A stretch of 64,000 nt of DNA from Steinernema hermaphroditum (Eukaryota > Nematoda > Chromadorea > Rhabditida > Steinernematidae), in NCBI GenBank assembly GCA_030435675.1, contig CM059623.1:5544012-5608011 (forward strand), given 5' to 3'. Of this stretch, positions 14,814-27,642 are shown one piece after another. The translations under genes were made by a program, and so were the position numbers. The notes beneath the pieces are model-generated. The model did no database searches, was not told where the DNA came from, and was given only the letters and a program-made list of their open reading frames with translations. The first letter of the stretch is position 1. Every line of letters begins with the position of its first letter.

Positions 14814-15290
14814 CACGGGAGCGGAGAAGGAATGAGCGGAAGGAACGTTACCGCGATACAAAAGGGAGCGGCACGGAGACTCCGTGAATCACGTTCTCGA
14901 ACCCTGCAGAATGAGTCAGCCGTGGAAGCGGAGATGTGTGTGGGCCGACTGAATGGAGGAGAAACAGAGGCGATGGGAAGAGTCGAGGACTGGAGGGACC
15001 AGAAGACTGCAGAACTCCGAAGTTTCCAGGGTAGCGGAGGAAGCTACAGCGCCATAAAAGACGATGTTGTGGGATGAATTGTATGTGCGCACTTATTTTT
15101 ATGGAATTGGTTTCCGAATTTCGATTCGTTCTGTACACCTGTCGATAAGAGGAGACTGATCCACAAGCAGAACGCCGAAGCTCGCCAGGGCGCTTCACCT
15201 CAAGTGAGTGGGACACCCTCTGGAATGTCCAGAAACACAACAATACAGAGAGGTTCTTTATTCGGTTCGCTACAGCTTCAAACACTCTTC
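14814..15290. other. Intergenic region between two minus-strand genes
   Basis: About 480 bp between the four-helix protein and the mini-exon protein, both on the minus strand. It presumably carries the promoter of the former. Nothing else was identified. Confidence 0.45.
15257..15262 (-). terminator. Candidate polyadenylation signal of the mini-exon protein gene
   Basis: TTTATT on the plus strand (AATAAA on the minus strand) lies about 30 nt beyond the TAG at 15291. Confidence 0.5.
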
Positions 15291-15749
15291 CTACTTCTTA
15301 CTCCTCGCCAGACGAAGCGCGGCTTCGCTGGCCGGGTCGGAGTGGCTGAAACATTTCTCTTTAGGACACCTCTGGAGACGAGAAGAAACTCACGCGATGG
15401 CCTCCGGCGTCGCCATGTCGAACTCTTCGACCCCTTCTATGGCCTCTCTCTCGCGCTTCAAGATCTCGAGCTCCTTCTTTCCAGGTTCCTTCGCGCTGTG
15501 CACATCCTCAGAGAGCTGGGGTTCCTGAAAGACGGGATGCTAAAACCCGGAACGACCGACTCACAGACATACCTTGGCGGTGCGTGAGCCTTCAGAGAGT
15601 CCAGGTTCCTGAAAGCAGATCTTGAAACGGAGAACGCTCTGTTTTGCACGTACCTTGGCGCTGTGCACGTCTTCGGAGAGTGCGGGTTCGCGGGCGGTGT
15701 TCGACTCATCAGAGCGCGAGTCAGCGCCGTCGCGGGCCTTCTTGGGCAT
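15291..15749 (-). CDS. Small hydrophilic protein with duplicated 12-residue mini-exons
   Basis: I do not recognise this 105-residue charged protein. Four exons are 15654-15749, 15573-15608, 15394-15524 and 15291-15345. The end of exon 1, the whole of exon 2 and the start of exon 3 encode related 12-residue units: EPALSEDVHSAK, EPGLSEGSRTAK and EPQLSEDVHSAK. Exon 2 is exactly one unit (36 nt) and phase 0 at both ends, so it can be skipped without a frameshift. The C-terminus (KELEILKREREAIEGVEEF...LARSKK) is probably helical. No signal peptide or membrane segment. Repeat conservation and clean splice sites support a real gene. Its function is unknown. Confidence 0.7.
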
Positions 15750-18700
15750 GTCGATCAACCGGCTGGCACACACACAAACACACAATAAGAAATATCACGT
15801 TCCCTTGTTGCTTGTCTCTAAAGTACTGTCTCGTCTGTGAACCCTTTCCCAGACTGTCTCAAAAAGGTCACTTCAGCTCTTCCGCCACGCTGTCTAGACA
15901 GACTTTTCCCTGCCTACACGGTCTAGGCTGCACAGAATCTCGACGGGAATCGTATCCCAAGCATCGTCGAGTCTTATGTCCTTCAGAAGCCAACGTCCCC
16001 CCCCCCCCCAAGTCAAGTCTCTATTCTCTCCCGCCGCATGCCGGACGATCTCTGACATAGAAGGGAACACTCCTAAATCGGATTTCGACGCTCCACTCGA
16101 GGTTCCCTTTGAGTTCGTTCGACGCCCTCTCCGCCTCGAATCGGAGAAGTGCGTCGGATTCGTCTGTCGGAAGTATTAATTACCGCTTTTCGGCGCTAAA
16201 TCGAATCATCTCCGCTGAAAGGGGCGCACCTCCAGGACCCGAGCGGCCGTGGATTCGGTGGAAAGCATCGCGAGGACTCGAGAATGCATGGCGCCGAAGA
16301 CAAAGTGCCGCACTTTAATGACATCAATTGTCAATCATCACATTCCCCTCCTACATTCTCCTCAAGAGGGCGATTCCGCTGTTTTCCCTTCGGAGCGCCT
16401 CTTCTTGGCCTCTTTTCTTCGACGACATGACGTATGCCTCTCTTCTACAGCTTAAGTGTTATTCCTTCTCACTCAATGTATCACCTAGATCCACTAAAAT
16501 AGAAGTGTCCTAGAAAGGTGTCTACACCTTAGAGCTTTGCTCTCTGACACAAAATAGAATCTTCTTTTGGATGTCGTAGGGTCCGAAAGATCGAAACTGT
16601 GTTCATCCAAGATCCATCGCACTGAAACCAGAGCCCACCAGAAACTTATCGTAGTGTCCTCGAATCTCAGAGATCATCCACTTTACGGCCAGGCATTGTA
16701 GTTTCTTGGCTTTTGTATCCAAAGCGACCTGATGACTAACTTTTGTGTTTACGCCGACATCGCCCGCTACAGAACGTCTCTGTCTTTTCTGTGGCATTTC
16801 TGGATATCGTACTCCATCTCTTATCCAGAAATAGATCCACGGCCCTCCTCTCCGCTCTTATCCTGCTCCTTCGGCGAATCCCTTCGCTCTTCTGCTGCTA
16901 ATCGCCGCTCAGAAGAAGCCGCTCTCGCCTCCTCTCCTCCAGAGGCCCCTTCCTCTGGAGGAGCAGAGGCTTCTTTGCTCATTTCCGCCGCTCGCGGATA
17001 AATCTTTTTGACAACTGCGTGTGGCCCTGAAACGCGAGAACACGAGGGACGCTCGCATTGCGCAGATCTAATTAGGCAAATTAGTATGTATCCATCCCCG
17101 AAGCGCCTTCGGAGAGATTCAGTGCACTTTGCGAGCGCGTCCCTTCCGGCGTCATAATTCCTTTTGGCGCGCGCCTCTGGTGCCCCGCTTTACATGGACC
17201 ACAGGAGGGGAGAGGGGATTTGTGGCCGTCCTGCTTAGCCGACACGAGGAGGGCGATTTTGTGGAAAGTGCCTTTGGGTACGGTACATCTTTTTGCTGGT
17301 GTGAAAGGTAGAACACCCGAATGTTTCTAGCCCTATTGTGTGTATGGTATGATCACTTTGATCGAGGTTTTTCACTCCTAGTAAGTAGCCTTGATTAGCC
17401 TGTTTAGCCTGATCGGTCTTTGCAAAAGAAGAGTCGGGTTCCTTGTGGGTCCAGTTGCCAAGCATCATTTCCAGATCATCAATCGGGGGGCCGTGTTCAG
17501 CTCTGCACGTGATTTAGTGTTTCCATCTTTCAAATTGAGGACTTCTCTCCTATTCATCACAGCCTCTATTTTCGGCGCCCTTCCAGAGGCACCTCTTATC
17601 CACTCCATTCGTTGTTTTTTGCAGATCGCTCTCTGATCCCCGACACCCACCGCTTCTTCTCCTCCGGGCTCCAATTTCCACTAAGACCGCAGATTAATTT
17701 CGCTGTTTTCGAAGAATGCGTGCAAACAACACAACACCTACAGGCGGGAACTCTCGGTCCCGTGCACTCCTAGCCCTCCGTGCTTCCTAAGTGCTTCCCT
17801 AATGACTGCGGAGTTCCCAGACGGCGCTTTCTTTTTTCAGACACATTTCGCGCTTTTTGCCACAAAACACACTTCGACATGTGCTCGCATCTCGTTCGAC
17901 TTTCTTTTTCGAGTCATTTCGGGAAGAGGATCCCGATAATTACCCCCATCCGACAGCTTCCCGGAATTCTCACTTCGTCCATGAGTCGACCTTTGGTTGT
18001 CCTCTGGATGTGGAGCATCTGACCCGACCAGATGGGACTTGTGAGGCGCCGAAAAAGTCGCCTCGTTAGCACGGGGAACGCCTAAAAAGTGAATCAAATA
18101 ATCGTCGCGGCAAATTGGGACGCTGACGACCCCGTGGGAACGGAGCCTGCAGAAGAAGGAACCGGAATCCGTGGAGGTCAAAGATCGCCCACCCCAACGA
18201 CTCCCGTTTTGTGTCCATCCGTTTCTCTCCGGTAATTCTCTCACTGCGGATGTATCTTAAGTGTAGCCTATACCACACATATCACTTCATGGAGACCTTC
18301 CTGTAGGACACATCAGTGCTGGACTAAACAACTGTTTGTCTCACCTAAACAGGTCGTTAGAAACGTCGTCAAGTAGGTCCCAGATCGTAAACCGAGCGAA
18401 AACACGAAAATCGAGAGGTGACAGCTGGTGGAAGAAGTTCGGAAAGCAGGGGAACCATTCGGAAAGGACGTCGTCCGCGTCGTTAACGTCGCCTTTATGA
18501 GTCCTCGGAGGAGCGTCTCGATTCCAATTAATTCCGGACGATGCTCGACCAGTTCTTTTTTGGCTCTTCTCGGATGCACAAACGTTGGCGCGTTTCGGGA
18601 ACCTGCCTCTATTTTAGGTGCGGGCCTGACCGATCTGTGAGAGAGACCCCTGAAGATCAGTCTGTGTCTCTGTAGACTGTTTCTTCATTGTAGACAGAGC

Positions 18701-21202
18701 TGACAGAGTTCTCAAACAGTTTGACCAGCCGGTCCTCGGGACACCAAGTATTCAGAGGCCCTACAAGACCCTCTCGTTCTAGAATCTCCTCCTCCTCGAG
18801 GACACATCACTTTAATGGCACGTCTTTAAAAATTCCGTCTTCTCTTTGCTGTTTGTTCGCGCCGGGTAATCGCCCCGAGACGGAGTGCGTCTTCACGTCT
18901 GAGTAGTCCGACTTCGGCTTCAGCGCCGCCACACACGAAGCCGGGCCGAAAGCAATTTGTGCGCCGTCTTATTGACACATTTGTTCGGAAAGTAGGCGCG
19001 GCGTTCTGTAGCCAGAGGGCGGTGAAATCGCGGATAATGATGCGCGAAGAGGAACCTTCCTCTGGCGGGCGTGTTTAGGGAAGTCGGCGGAGACTGATTG
19101 AGGCCGGCGGGAATCGGGCCTCGATCAGAGCCCCCGGAGGCCGCTGAGTTCTATTTGTGTGATTTGGAGACGGAAGTCTTTTCTGCGATTCTGGGGGGCT
19201 AGAAGGAGGATTCACTTCTAAGAACGGAGCTTTTGCAGGGTTACTGTATGGCAGACGCCCCCCTCGTCGTGTGATCAAGAGATCAGAGTCTTTCTTCAAG
19301 CATGGAAGACTGATTCCCGTTCTTATTTCATATTGTTTTCTTTGTGGGACCAACTATGATCTTCTTTGAGCAGGAGTAACTCCATTTCTGGAGGCAAATT
19401 TGTCTTCGGATCCCACCCACATCGACCTCCATCTCTCTTCGACGAGGAAAGCATATTTCCCAAATTGGATCACATGTTTCGTCACCCCAATTTTCGTGTT
19501 TTCTCACCTCTCCGCTCGATTTCACTGCGTTAGGCAAGACATCGTCGGGCCGGGGGCGATTACCAATCGGGACGACTTCGAGAGCTGTTTTCTCGATGGC
19601 TCTTGAGGGGATAATGGGCGCTCTGATCCGTGTTTCCTCCCCACAACTTCCAGCAGCTGTGTAGAGGGGATCTAATGTTTCGACGACTCCTGGTAGGACT
19701 AGGAACTATACCACTTGGATCGGTCTTCGTGGGTGGTCCCCGTCCGTGCCAACCTCGTCCGCCCCCTCCCCTCCGCTGTCGTCACTCGAAACGCAATAAA
19801 AGTAATGCGTTCTAGAAAACAAACCGTTTTATGCCTGCGTCCGCGTCTCTTTCCGGCGTTCCACTTAATCATCGCCTTCTATTCTTAGCCCCGATCGCAA
19901 CAGAAAGCTCTCCGGCCACCGTAGTCCCTACGTGGCCACCTCGAAGTCCAGAGAGCACCCGGCCGTTGCATCCTCCGATGCACGGAACTCTCAAAATAGC
20001 GCGCCTTTCGGGTCCCGGCGCGGACAACTGTTCCCCCGAGCCACCCTCAAAAAAGCACTTTCGTCAATCGGCGATGTTCTCTGATCGTGAGCCGGCCTAT
20101 CGATTGCGTGGAGCGGAGGCCCCTTCCGAGGATCGGGTTCCGGCCGATCAGCTGTTCGATGTTGCTTCTGATTTATATTTATGCGTTTTGAGAATGAGAT
20201 CGCGTTTGTTTTCGAGGCCCTTCTGGCGCTCCTCTCCGTCCGCGATCCGAGATTTCGAGGTGATAAGTAGGAGCGCCGACTACAATAACAAACAGGGAAC
20301 GGGGCGCCTTTCGGATGACCACTGAGGTCGGGGTTTACTGCTTTTATATTGCAGAGAGAGCCTTTTCATGCACCCCTCCCGATCCATCGTGTAGAAAGCA
20401 GCCCTAAAGAGCGCTGGAATTCGCACTGAAAACTGAGAAATCTCAGATAGCAAAAATCGGATCTGGAATGAAGTGTCAAATTGAGTGCTTTTCTCGGCTC
20501 TATTCGAAGAAAAGACTGACCCTAGGATGACATTAGGTCCTTTGAAGTGAACGCCAAATGTGAATAGAGATGTCCGTTATGACTGCTCCTCACGTGGTGC
20601 TAATGGATAGATTCTAGTCTTTAACGCTTTCAATCATTACTCACTTAATTTCGAAATGAACTTCACTTAAAACCGGCTAAACACTTCCAAAGAACTCAGA
20701 GACCGTTCTGTCCACGGCAATTGGAGCCTCGAGGTGTTTACCCTCTTGCACCTAAACCCTCAAACTGACCTCTGAGTGCAGTCCTATACATAGCGGCTTT
20801 TTTCCGTCAGGACGGCCTTGTTTTGTTTTCTCGGACGACGACATCCCCGTGTTTTCTGCTCCATTAGGGCGCTTCTTGGAAGCGCCGACGTCCTTTCTCC
20901 AAATCCGGAAATAAGTCCATATGGACTTGTCACTCCTAGTCTCCCCTGGCACCCCTCTTTCGACGCTCGCCTCCCTGGATGCGTTCAGGAATGCAGAGGT
21001 CACGGTCACGCGCTTACTCAAACATGATTTAGTCGGGTCATTCGCAAAAGTCATAAATCTCGGAGAAATTCTGATTTACGGCCCTGCTGATCACCCATCC
21101 CCCCTACAAACAGAGTCGCGATTAGTTATTTCAATTAACGACCAGTGGGAATGTTTTTCTTTCTGCGTAGAGAAGACTGAAGGGGAGGGGCCATGTCACT
21201 CA
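15750..21202. other. Gene-poor region, part 1
   Basis: About 5.4 kb with no confident gene. A CA-repeat-like patch lies at 15768-15785 and a C-run near 16000. GC-rich blocks alternate with TAATTA-type AT-rich blocks. The only coding-like item is the small minus-strand frame at 16827-16985. I looked for tRNA, U6 and spliced-leader RNA sequences and saw none. Confidence 0.5.
16827..16985 (-). CDS. Possible small exon or ORF, Glu/Ala/Ser-rich (doubtful)
   Basis: A minus-strand frame of about 53 codons starts ATGAGCAAAGAAG in a good context (cggaaATGagc). It reads MSKEASAPPEEGASGGEEA and continues Glu/Arg/Ser-rich to a TAA. Composition resembles disordered protein, but I found no joined exon, homology or polyadenylation signal. 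It may be chance in GC-rich sequence. Confidence 0.15.
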
Positions 21203-21879
21203 CAAGGAGAGGTCCTAAACTGTCCCATGCCGATTCGGCTGAAATTTGGCAAGGAGAGAGAGGTGCTAGAGTGCAGCAAAACCTGATAGGTTTCATCGGT
21301 GCATGGGGGTTTAAGCTGCACTTCATAGTCGATTTTGACCTCTTAATTGTAAGGTCTCCTGGTGCGATGTCCCTGACGCCTCAAAATATACGGTATTCTT
21401 GTCAGGCTTTGTCGTTTTTTTGACGGGTGTTCGGCAATTAGAGCCAAAATCAACATTGTAAGTTAACAACCATGTTCTTGTAGCAAGAAAACTGGTCAAA
21501 AAAACGACAAAAACTGACACAGATACCGTATATATTGTGGCGTCAGGGATATCGCACCAGAACGCCTTACAATGACAGAGGACAAAATCACCTACCTTAA
21601 ATATTACTCAAAATACGCAAACGATCTGCTGTTCGCCCTGGGAATTCATCCACAGTCCCTCTTGAACGATTCGGGAGCGATTCACGGATCCGTTTTATCC
21701 GGCAGTTCTAGTAAATTTCGTGAAGAATGAAAAGCACCTAGGGTTACACATATGTTAGTTTATAGCTTAAACCCCCCATTCACCGATGAAACCTATCAGG
21801 TTTTGCTGCACTCTAGCACCTCTCTCTCCCTGCCAAATTTCAGCCGAATCAGCGTGGGACAGTTTGGGACCTCTCCTTG
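21203..21879. mobile_element. Tc4/Tc5-like fold-back element, copy 1
   Basis: 677-bp near-palindrome. The termini read CAAGGAGAGGTCC inward from both ends. The arms stay complementary for about 200 bp, with an extra block of about 180 bp on one side. It is flanked by TCA at 21200-21202 and 21880-21882; the reconstructed target is CTCAG, matching the CTNAG site and TNA duplication known for C. elegans Tc4/Tc5. No transposase is present, so it is non-autonomous. Copy 2 at 55049-55734 is the same subfamily in the opposite orientation. Confidence 0.85.
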
Positions 21880-24800
21880 TCAGGTGCATCCACAGCGTCC
21901 TGGGTGGATCAGGGAGTTCAATGACCATTCTAGCTTTGATGGATGCGCGAAAAGTACCAGTTCTTATCCACGTATCCCTCGAGTACTGTGCTATTCTTTG
22001 GCCATTCTGGGTGGAAAGTCCTTTCCGTACATCACTCGGACATCACTTTCTGTGCAGATTTATTTCTGTGAACTGTAATTGGCCAATGCTCTAGGCGTTC
22101 CCTACAAAAACTCAGCTTCTAGACTTGTTTACATCATTTCCAAAGGTCCCACGTATCTGATCGAGGCAAATCGAGACGCCAAACAACTTACCCGTGCGAA
22201 ATGCTAGGCATGTTCACATCTGAATTCATGAAATGCGAGCCAAACAGCGAATAAAGATTGCGCCAAAGTGTCCATCTCGGGAACCTATCGGAAAACGACC
22301 ACTCGGACCCTCTGTGGCGTCTTAAATGGGATCAGAAGAGTGTCTGTCACTGTGCAGACACACGATTTCATTTGGAACAAAATGAAGGTCGGTTGTAGAG
22401 TTGATAGAACCTTTTAGTCCCTAGACCCAACAGTGGAGCTGTAATCGAATCAGTGTGATTTCTCAGTCCTGTTAGTGATAAGCGTAAAAACTAGGTCAGA
22501 AAAATAAAGTAGCCAAAAATGGGACCAATTTCGAGGAACTGATTGAATGATTCAATTTTAGGATCTCAAATCCAGAGTACATTTAGCAGTTCCTTTGCAA
22601 TCTTATTGTGTGCAATCTTATCCCATGTTCGTCTGCCGGAAACATTCAATTCACTTTAATTTCCCACTTTGTTTCAAGCGATCTTCTTGTCTCAGTCTAA
22701 AGCAGAAACATCTCTCGATGCGTGCAGGTGAACAAAGACAGCGTGGACAGCGCTGCACCCTTTGACGTCTAGTAGACAGAAGACGGCGTCTGTCGACGGC
22801 AATCGGCAGACAGACAGCCTCCTCGACAAAGAAAACAAAAAATATCAGCTTGTGTCCTTTGGGAACCTAATGGAAATCCATTCACGACGTTGCATCGCCT
22901 CCGATATTAAACGTGCACTCCTCGCAGAGGGCCTATTCATGCCTGCGGAATGCGTGCATCCCTCTGGAAACTCCGCTCGGGACCGAATCGATCCCCAATC
23001 GGCGATAATTCCATTCGGCGTCTTTGTCGGTTTCTCGCAAATCCGCTAATATCCAGAGACGTCCCCCTCGGGTGTCCGAAAACGGCGCCAGTCTTTGGCC
23101 CCCGACGGCCGGGAGTCGGCCCTCCTCCGGCGACAGGTGCGTCCGCCGGGCGAGGTTTTGATATCTTCCGCCTCCCGAGACACTCTCTCGCTAATCCTCG
23201 CCGAAAAGCTCGCGACGGTGATTGAGTGTGTTTTGAATTGCCCGGATCGCGCGACGCCGATCCCATCGATTCGATTTTGGCGCTTTTTTGGTGATAAACG
23301 CGGGCAGATTACACTCGACTTTATCAGAAAAGCATGAAAGCTCTCGATGAATGGTGGAGGTGCGCGTATGTGACTCTGTCTCTGTCCCCCATAGAGAGAG
23401 TTATTTCCGTCCCCTCGTGGTCAGGCCTACTTGTAGCACATGTTCTGGGAGCCTGTTTACTGTGGCCAGAGCCTTGTCGCCTCCCGTGTTCTCCGATCGA
23501 GACGATTTATGGCCGATGTTCGTCGATCGGCGACGACAAAAATAAAGTGACATCAACGGATCCGTGTAATTCGCGTAACGCGGATCTGCTAGAGTGCGGA
23601 GTACGCCTTCCTCCAGCCATCCAGACCCCTTGTCTGTGTCCTTGTGGAACGTCACTTTCTCCACAAAACGTTGTCTCCGAGAGATTTGTGACTCAGAAGT
23701 ATTCGGAGAAACTGATGGTTGATCTCGTTTAGGGTCACTCTCGAGAGTTTCGGATTAAAAGAGCCTCGTTCAGAGAGGACATTCTTCAGTCGCATATTTT
23801 TGACTCAAAGTGATTGACAGCGCTGACGACAGCGAGTGTTTGCGAGCGGTTCTGGAAACAGGGTTTGAGCTGAAGAGACGCACCTAGAAGAGGGGCTCCT
23901 CTTACATGCTGTTCACGCTCTCTTCTTGAGCCGTTCTGGATGAGAATCACGTGGATTCCATCACAGGGGGGACACTCCAGGTCGACACCTCCGATCGCTA
24001 AGATTCAAGGACTTTTGTTTTCACACAAGAAGTCCTTAATTGCTCCGTCTGTCGCACTTCTCTTCCCTAAACAGGAAACGTCCTCTGTTCGGATGATTCT
24101 AGGGTACACTTAGACAGTTCTTTCTAGCCTTTGATCTGATGTACAGTACCCTCAAAGAAAGGCCCAACCCTTCGGGTAGTTCGAAAAGGTAGGCCCAGCA
24201 GGAGAAGGAGCCTTCCTCTTCTCCAAATGCCCTTTTGGAACTCTCGAAATTCAAATACCCATTTCTCTTTTTTCTCTTTTTCGCTGTTTTGTCCGTTCGC
24301 CTCCGACGACAACAGCGCCGGCCGACGTCAGCTCATCTAAATTCAGATCGTCAGAAGCCCACTAAACGCCGCCACCGCCAATGGCGCCATTGTGTGAGGG
24401 AGAGGGCCTCCGGGTCTTTAGGATTGTTTAGATTCGCGGAAGAATTGTGCTCCGATCTGTGGCCTCTGCTCTCCGTCAGCTCCATTGGTATTCCTCTGCT
24501 TGTTTGTTAGGATAATTCGAGCGATCAATGGGAGCAAAGAAGCAAACGACTTTGCCACAACTCTAAAATAGTCATTGTTCTCCATCGTCAACGGTTTTTT
24601 TTTTTGAGAAATTCGTCCCTTGTGGAGTTAGAAGGAACAGTGGAATAGGGACTCTCTGCTACCGTGTATGAACAAAAACCGATGTTCTGGTCCCTAAACT
24701 TCGTATATCTCTTGTGGAATCATCCAGAGATCACAACGATGGCCTCATTGGATTGACACTTCATCCCTCTCTGGCCAATGTTTTGACCTTTCTCCACGAA

Positions 24801-27629
24801 ACATCCCCGAATTGCACTTTCCTCGTGGACTCACACTCCAGCAAAACTCCAAAAGGCCCTAACTACAAACCAATTACAATTCTGGAAGCTCTTGCAGACC
24901 CTTTCATTTTCGTTTTTTTCGTCCACCTCACACGCCAACTTCCATTTCCACTTTCATCTCCTCAGCCCAAAAGCCTGCTCGGGCACGCGAGCGCCGTCTG
25001 CGCATTCCTAAAAGCCGCAGAAGGGTCATCTTCTACCTCTCTGGAGGTATTCTCGATTCGTCCTCTCGTCATTCTAACCTTCCTGGGCATTTCTAGTCCT
25101 CTATTAGTGGTTCGGAGAGGTCCGAAGGTGTGACTGGCGCCTTGAGGAGCCTGAGTCGGTCCGAAAGCGCCGAAATGCGATATCGACGCGCACTTTCGGC
25201 CGACAGCTGACCTATTAATATCCCGAGAACTTTCAATTTGTTTATGCGTGACGTGTGATGGCACTGGGAGTGCCCTCTCTCTGGACCCGAAGGCCGGGCC
25301 TGCACGTGGTCATCTCCCGGATCTTCGCTCCAGAAACGTTTCTTTGACGAGTGGAGAATGCGTGAAGCCACTCGTAGTCGTCCTCTGGGATTCAGAGAGC
25401 TTACTGAGGATTAGCAAAAAGCTCGAGACGTTCGAGAGGATGACTGATGAACTCTTCTCATTTGGGCATCTAGAGGACTCCCGGGGCCTCTAGATGCCCC
25501 AGACGATAGTCCAACACAGCTTCTTGGCCACAGTCTTGGCAACCTTGAGTGCTCGATCAATCACCGTTTTTCCACAGCGCCAATCGGTGTCACTCGGACG
25601 TGCGTACAAATTCGTACAAAAAAAAACGTACAAATTCGTGTTGCAGAGGTGGCCTTCGAACAATGCACAGTCCTACCGTAACCCGTAGACTTAACCCTGA
25701 TATTTTCAGTGAACACAAGACCTACTTCCTACTCCCAACTCGTTTCCTCCTCCAAACGACCAATTACCGTATTTTCGACTCATCTGGCTAAGTGCCGCCA
25801 ACACAAATCTGCTCACCTGGGAACGTTTCCGCGTGTCACTCCGCTTCACTCGGCGCCCCTTTCTCCGCGTCGGGAGTTCCGTGTCTCCGCTGATGTTAGG
25901 GGTGTTGCATGAGATTAGTTACGCCCGGTCTCGCACGGAAAAGTGTTGCAGGACTACTCGAAGTGCAAAAGGTTGTTAGGACTGCGCTGCGAAAACAGTA
26001 AACAGTGAAATATTCATGCGCCTCTCGCGTGTCTCCCAACGAGTTTTCGATATTTCGTAACTTCTAGACCCGCTTGTAGATCCGTTCAGGACCAGTCGTT
26101 CACTCTCGATGGAAGCTCAGGGGCATTAGCCCTGCCCGGACGAGCTCAGTGTGGTTGCTGACGACTTGCAGTCCCTTTCACGGCCTAACACGTTCTCCAC
26201 GACCTCTTCATCTGCCACCCACGTCGGCCAGGACTAATCCACCCCCTTAAGAACTCACGATGTTTACGACGAGTTGATTAATTTCGCGCACTTCTACGGC
26301 TAATCAATTACCCTCGGCCTTTCCCTCCCCCAAGGTCGCCTTCCGCGAAATGTTTATTTTCTGTAAACATTCGGAAGATAAGCCCCTATTGATCCGAAGG
26401 GACCAAAATATCATTAGTCCTCGTCCTCCAGCGCCCCGAATTCGGCCTTTTTTCCGCGAAATTTCGCCACGGAGTGCATTCGAAGGGAGTTCCTGCTTGC
26501 AGGAAATCGGCCCTCTTTGTCTTAATCTCCTTTTGATACGACTCATCGAACTCGTTTCTATTTGATGGCTTTAAAGGTTTAAGAATCAGTCCCTGATGCC
26601 ACTAAAGACCGCTACTTCCTTGATCCTGCACCTCTAAAGTGTCCTCCTCCCGTGGCCCTAAGCGCTTTTATCTTCTCATCCGGAAGTCGTTCAAAGGTTC
26701 CGCCTCGTAAACACATTTGTCAGACGGCGCCTTCGAGAGGAGTGCCAAAAAAAGAACCATCTGATGGATAGTTCCCGATTGTGGCGACTACAGAAAAAGA
26801 AAGACCTCCACGTGTTTTGCAGACCGTCTCTGCATTCTAGACGTCTGCTGGGTCTTTTGCAGACAGTCTGCACAACGCAAAGAGACCGTGGACGTCTAGA
26901 AAGACGCCTTTGTCTTCGAGGCACTTTGTTATGAACTGTACTTGAGAAGGAGGCGACCTTCAGTTGCTCAGACGACCAGACGTCCTAGGCCGCTCGCTCC
27001 TTGTGAACCTGATGTAGGCAAAAACACGAAGAAACACAATTTGCACACATATCTAGATTCGATTAGTTTGGGGCGAAGTGGAGCGTGAAAGCCAATAGCC
27101 GCCGTGGGTCGGACGGAAATGTTAAAATATTAGGAATCGAGCGTCGCCGAGTCGGAAACTCCGCTTTTGTGTCCCTTCTATGCCCCTGCAGGAGCCTCCA
27201 GGCTCCTCCCACGGAGAATCTTCTCAAAACAAGACGGCTTTGTCTTCGCGCCGGGACCGCTAATCGGTCTCGAGTGGATCGTGTCAGGACAGCGCACGTC
27301 CTCATCACTCGCCCCCTCCTGGCTGTCAGTTGGGAACCCCTCGAATTCCCTGAGGGTCCGAGGGGGCGGTCCCGCCACGAGAGAAGATTGGAAATTAATC
27401 GAAAACGGCGTTTCTCTTCGCGCGCGCCAAATAAATCCGTCAAACGCGTTTGAGGGTCCTCGGATTCGCCCGAACTCCCTCCGTGGCCCCGTGGACCGAC
27501 CTAAAGTGCACTCCTTGCAGGCCTAACCCGCTTCTGTCGGTCTATTCCCTCCAGGAGCCTCTTCACCTGCCCTCAATCCGTCTGTTTCCGTCGTTTCCGA
27601 AATGTTCGCCGCAATGGTGAGTCGATTTT

Positions 27630-27642
27630 GCATAATTTATGC
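27630..27642. promoter_or_regulatory. Palindromic homeodomain/POU-like site
   Basis: GCATAATTTATGC is a palindrome apart from its central base. It contains TAAT cores and ATGC half-sites like those bound by POU/homeodomain dimers. Function is inferred from sequence only. Confidence 0.25.

Noticed and set aside
24714..25133. 139-codon plus-strand frame in the gene-poor region
   Set aside because: No homology recognised and codon use unlike the real exons. It carries no acceptor or donor that extends it.
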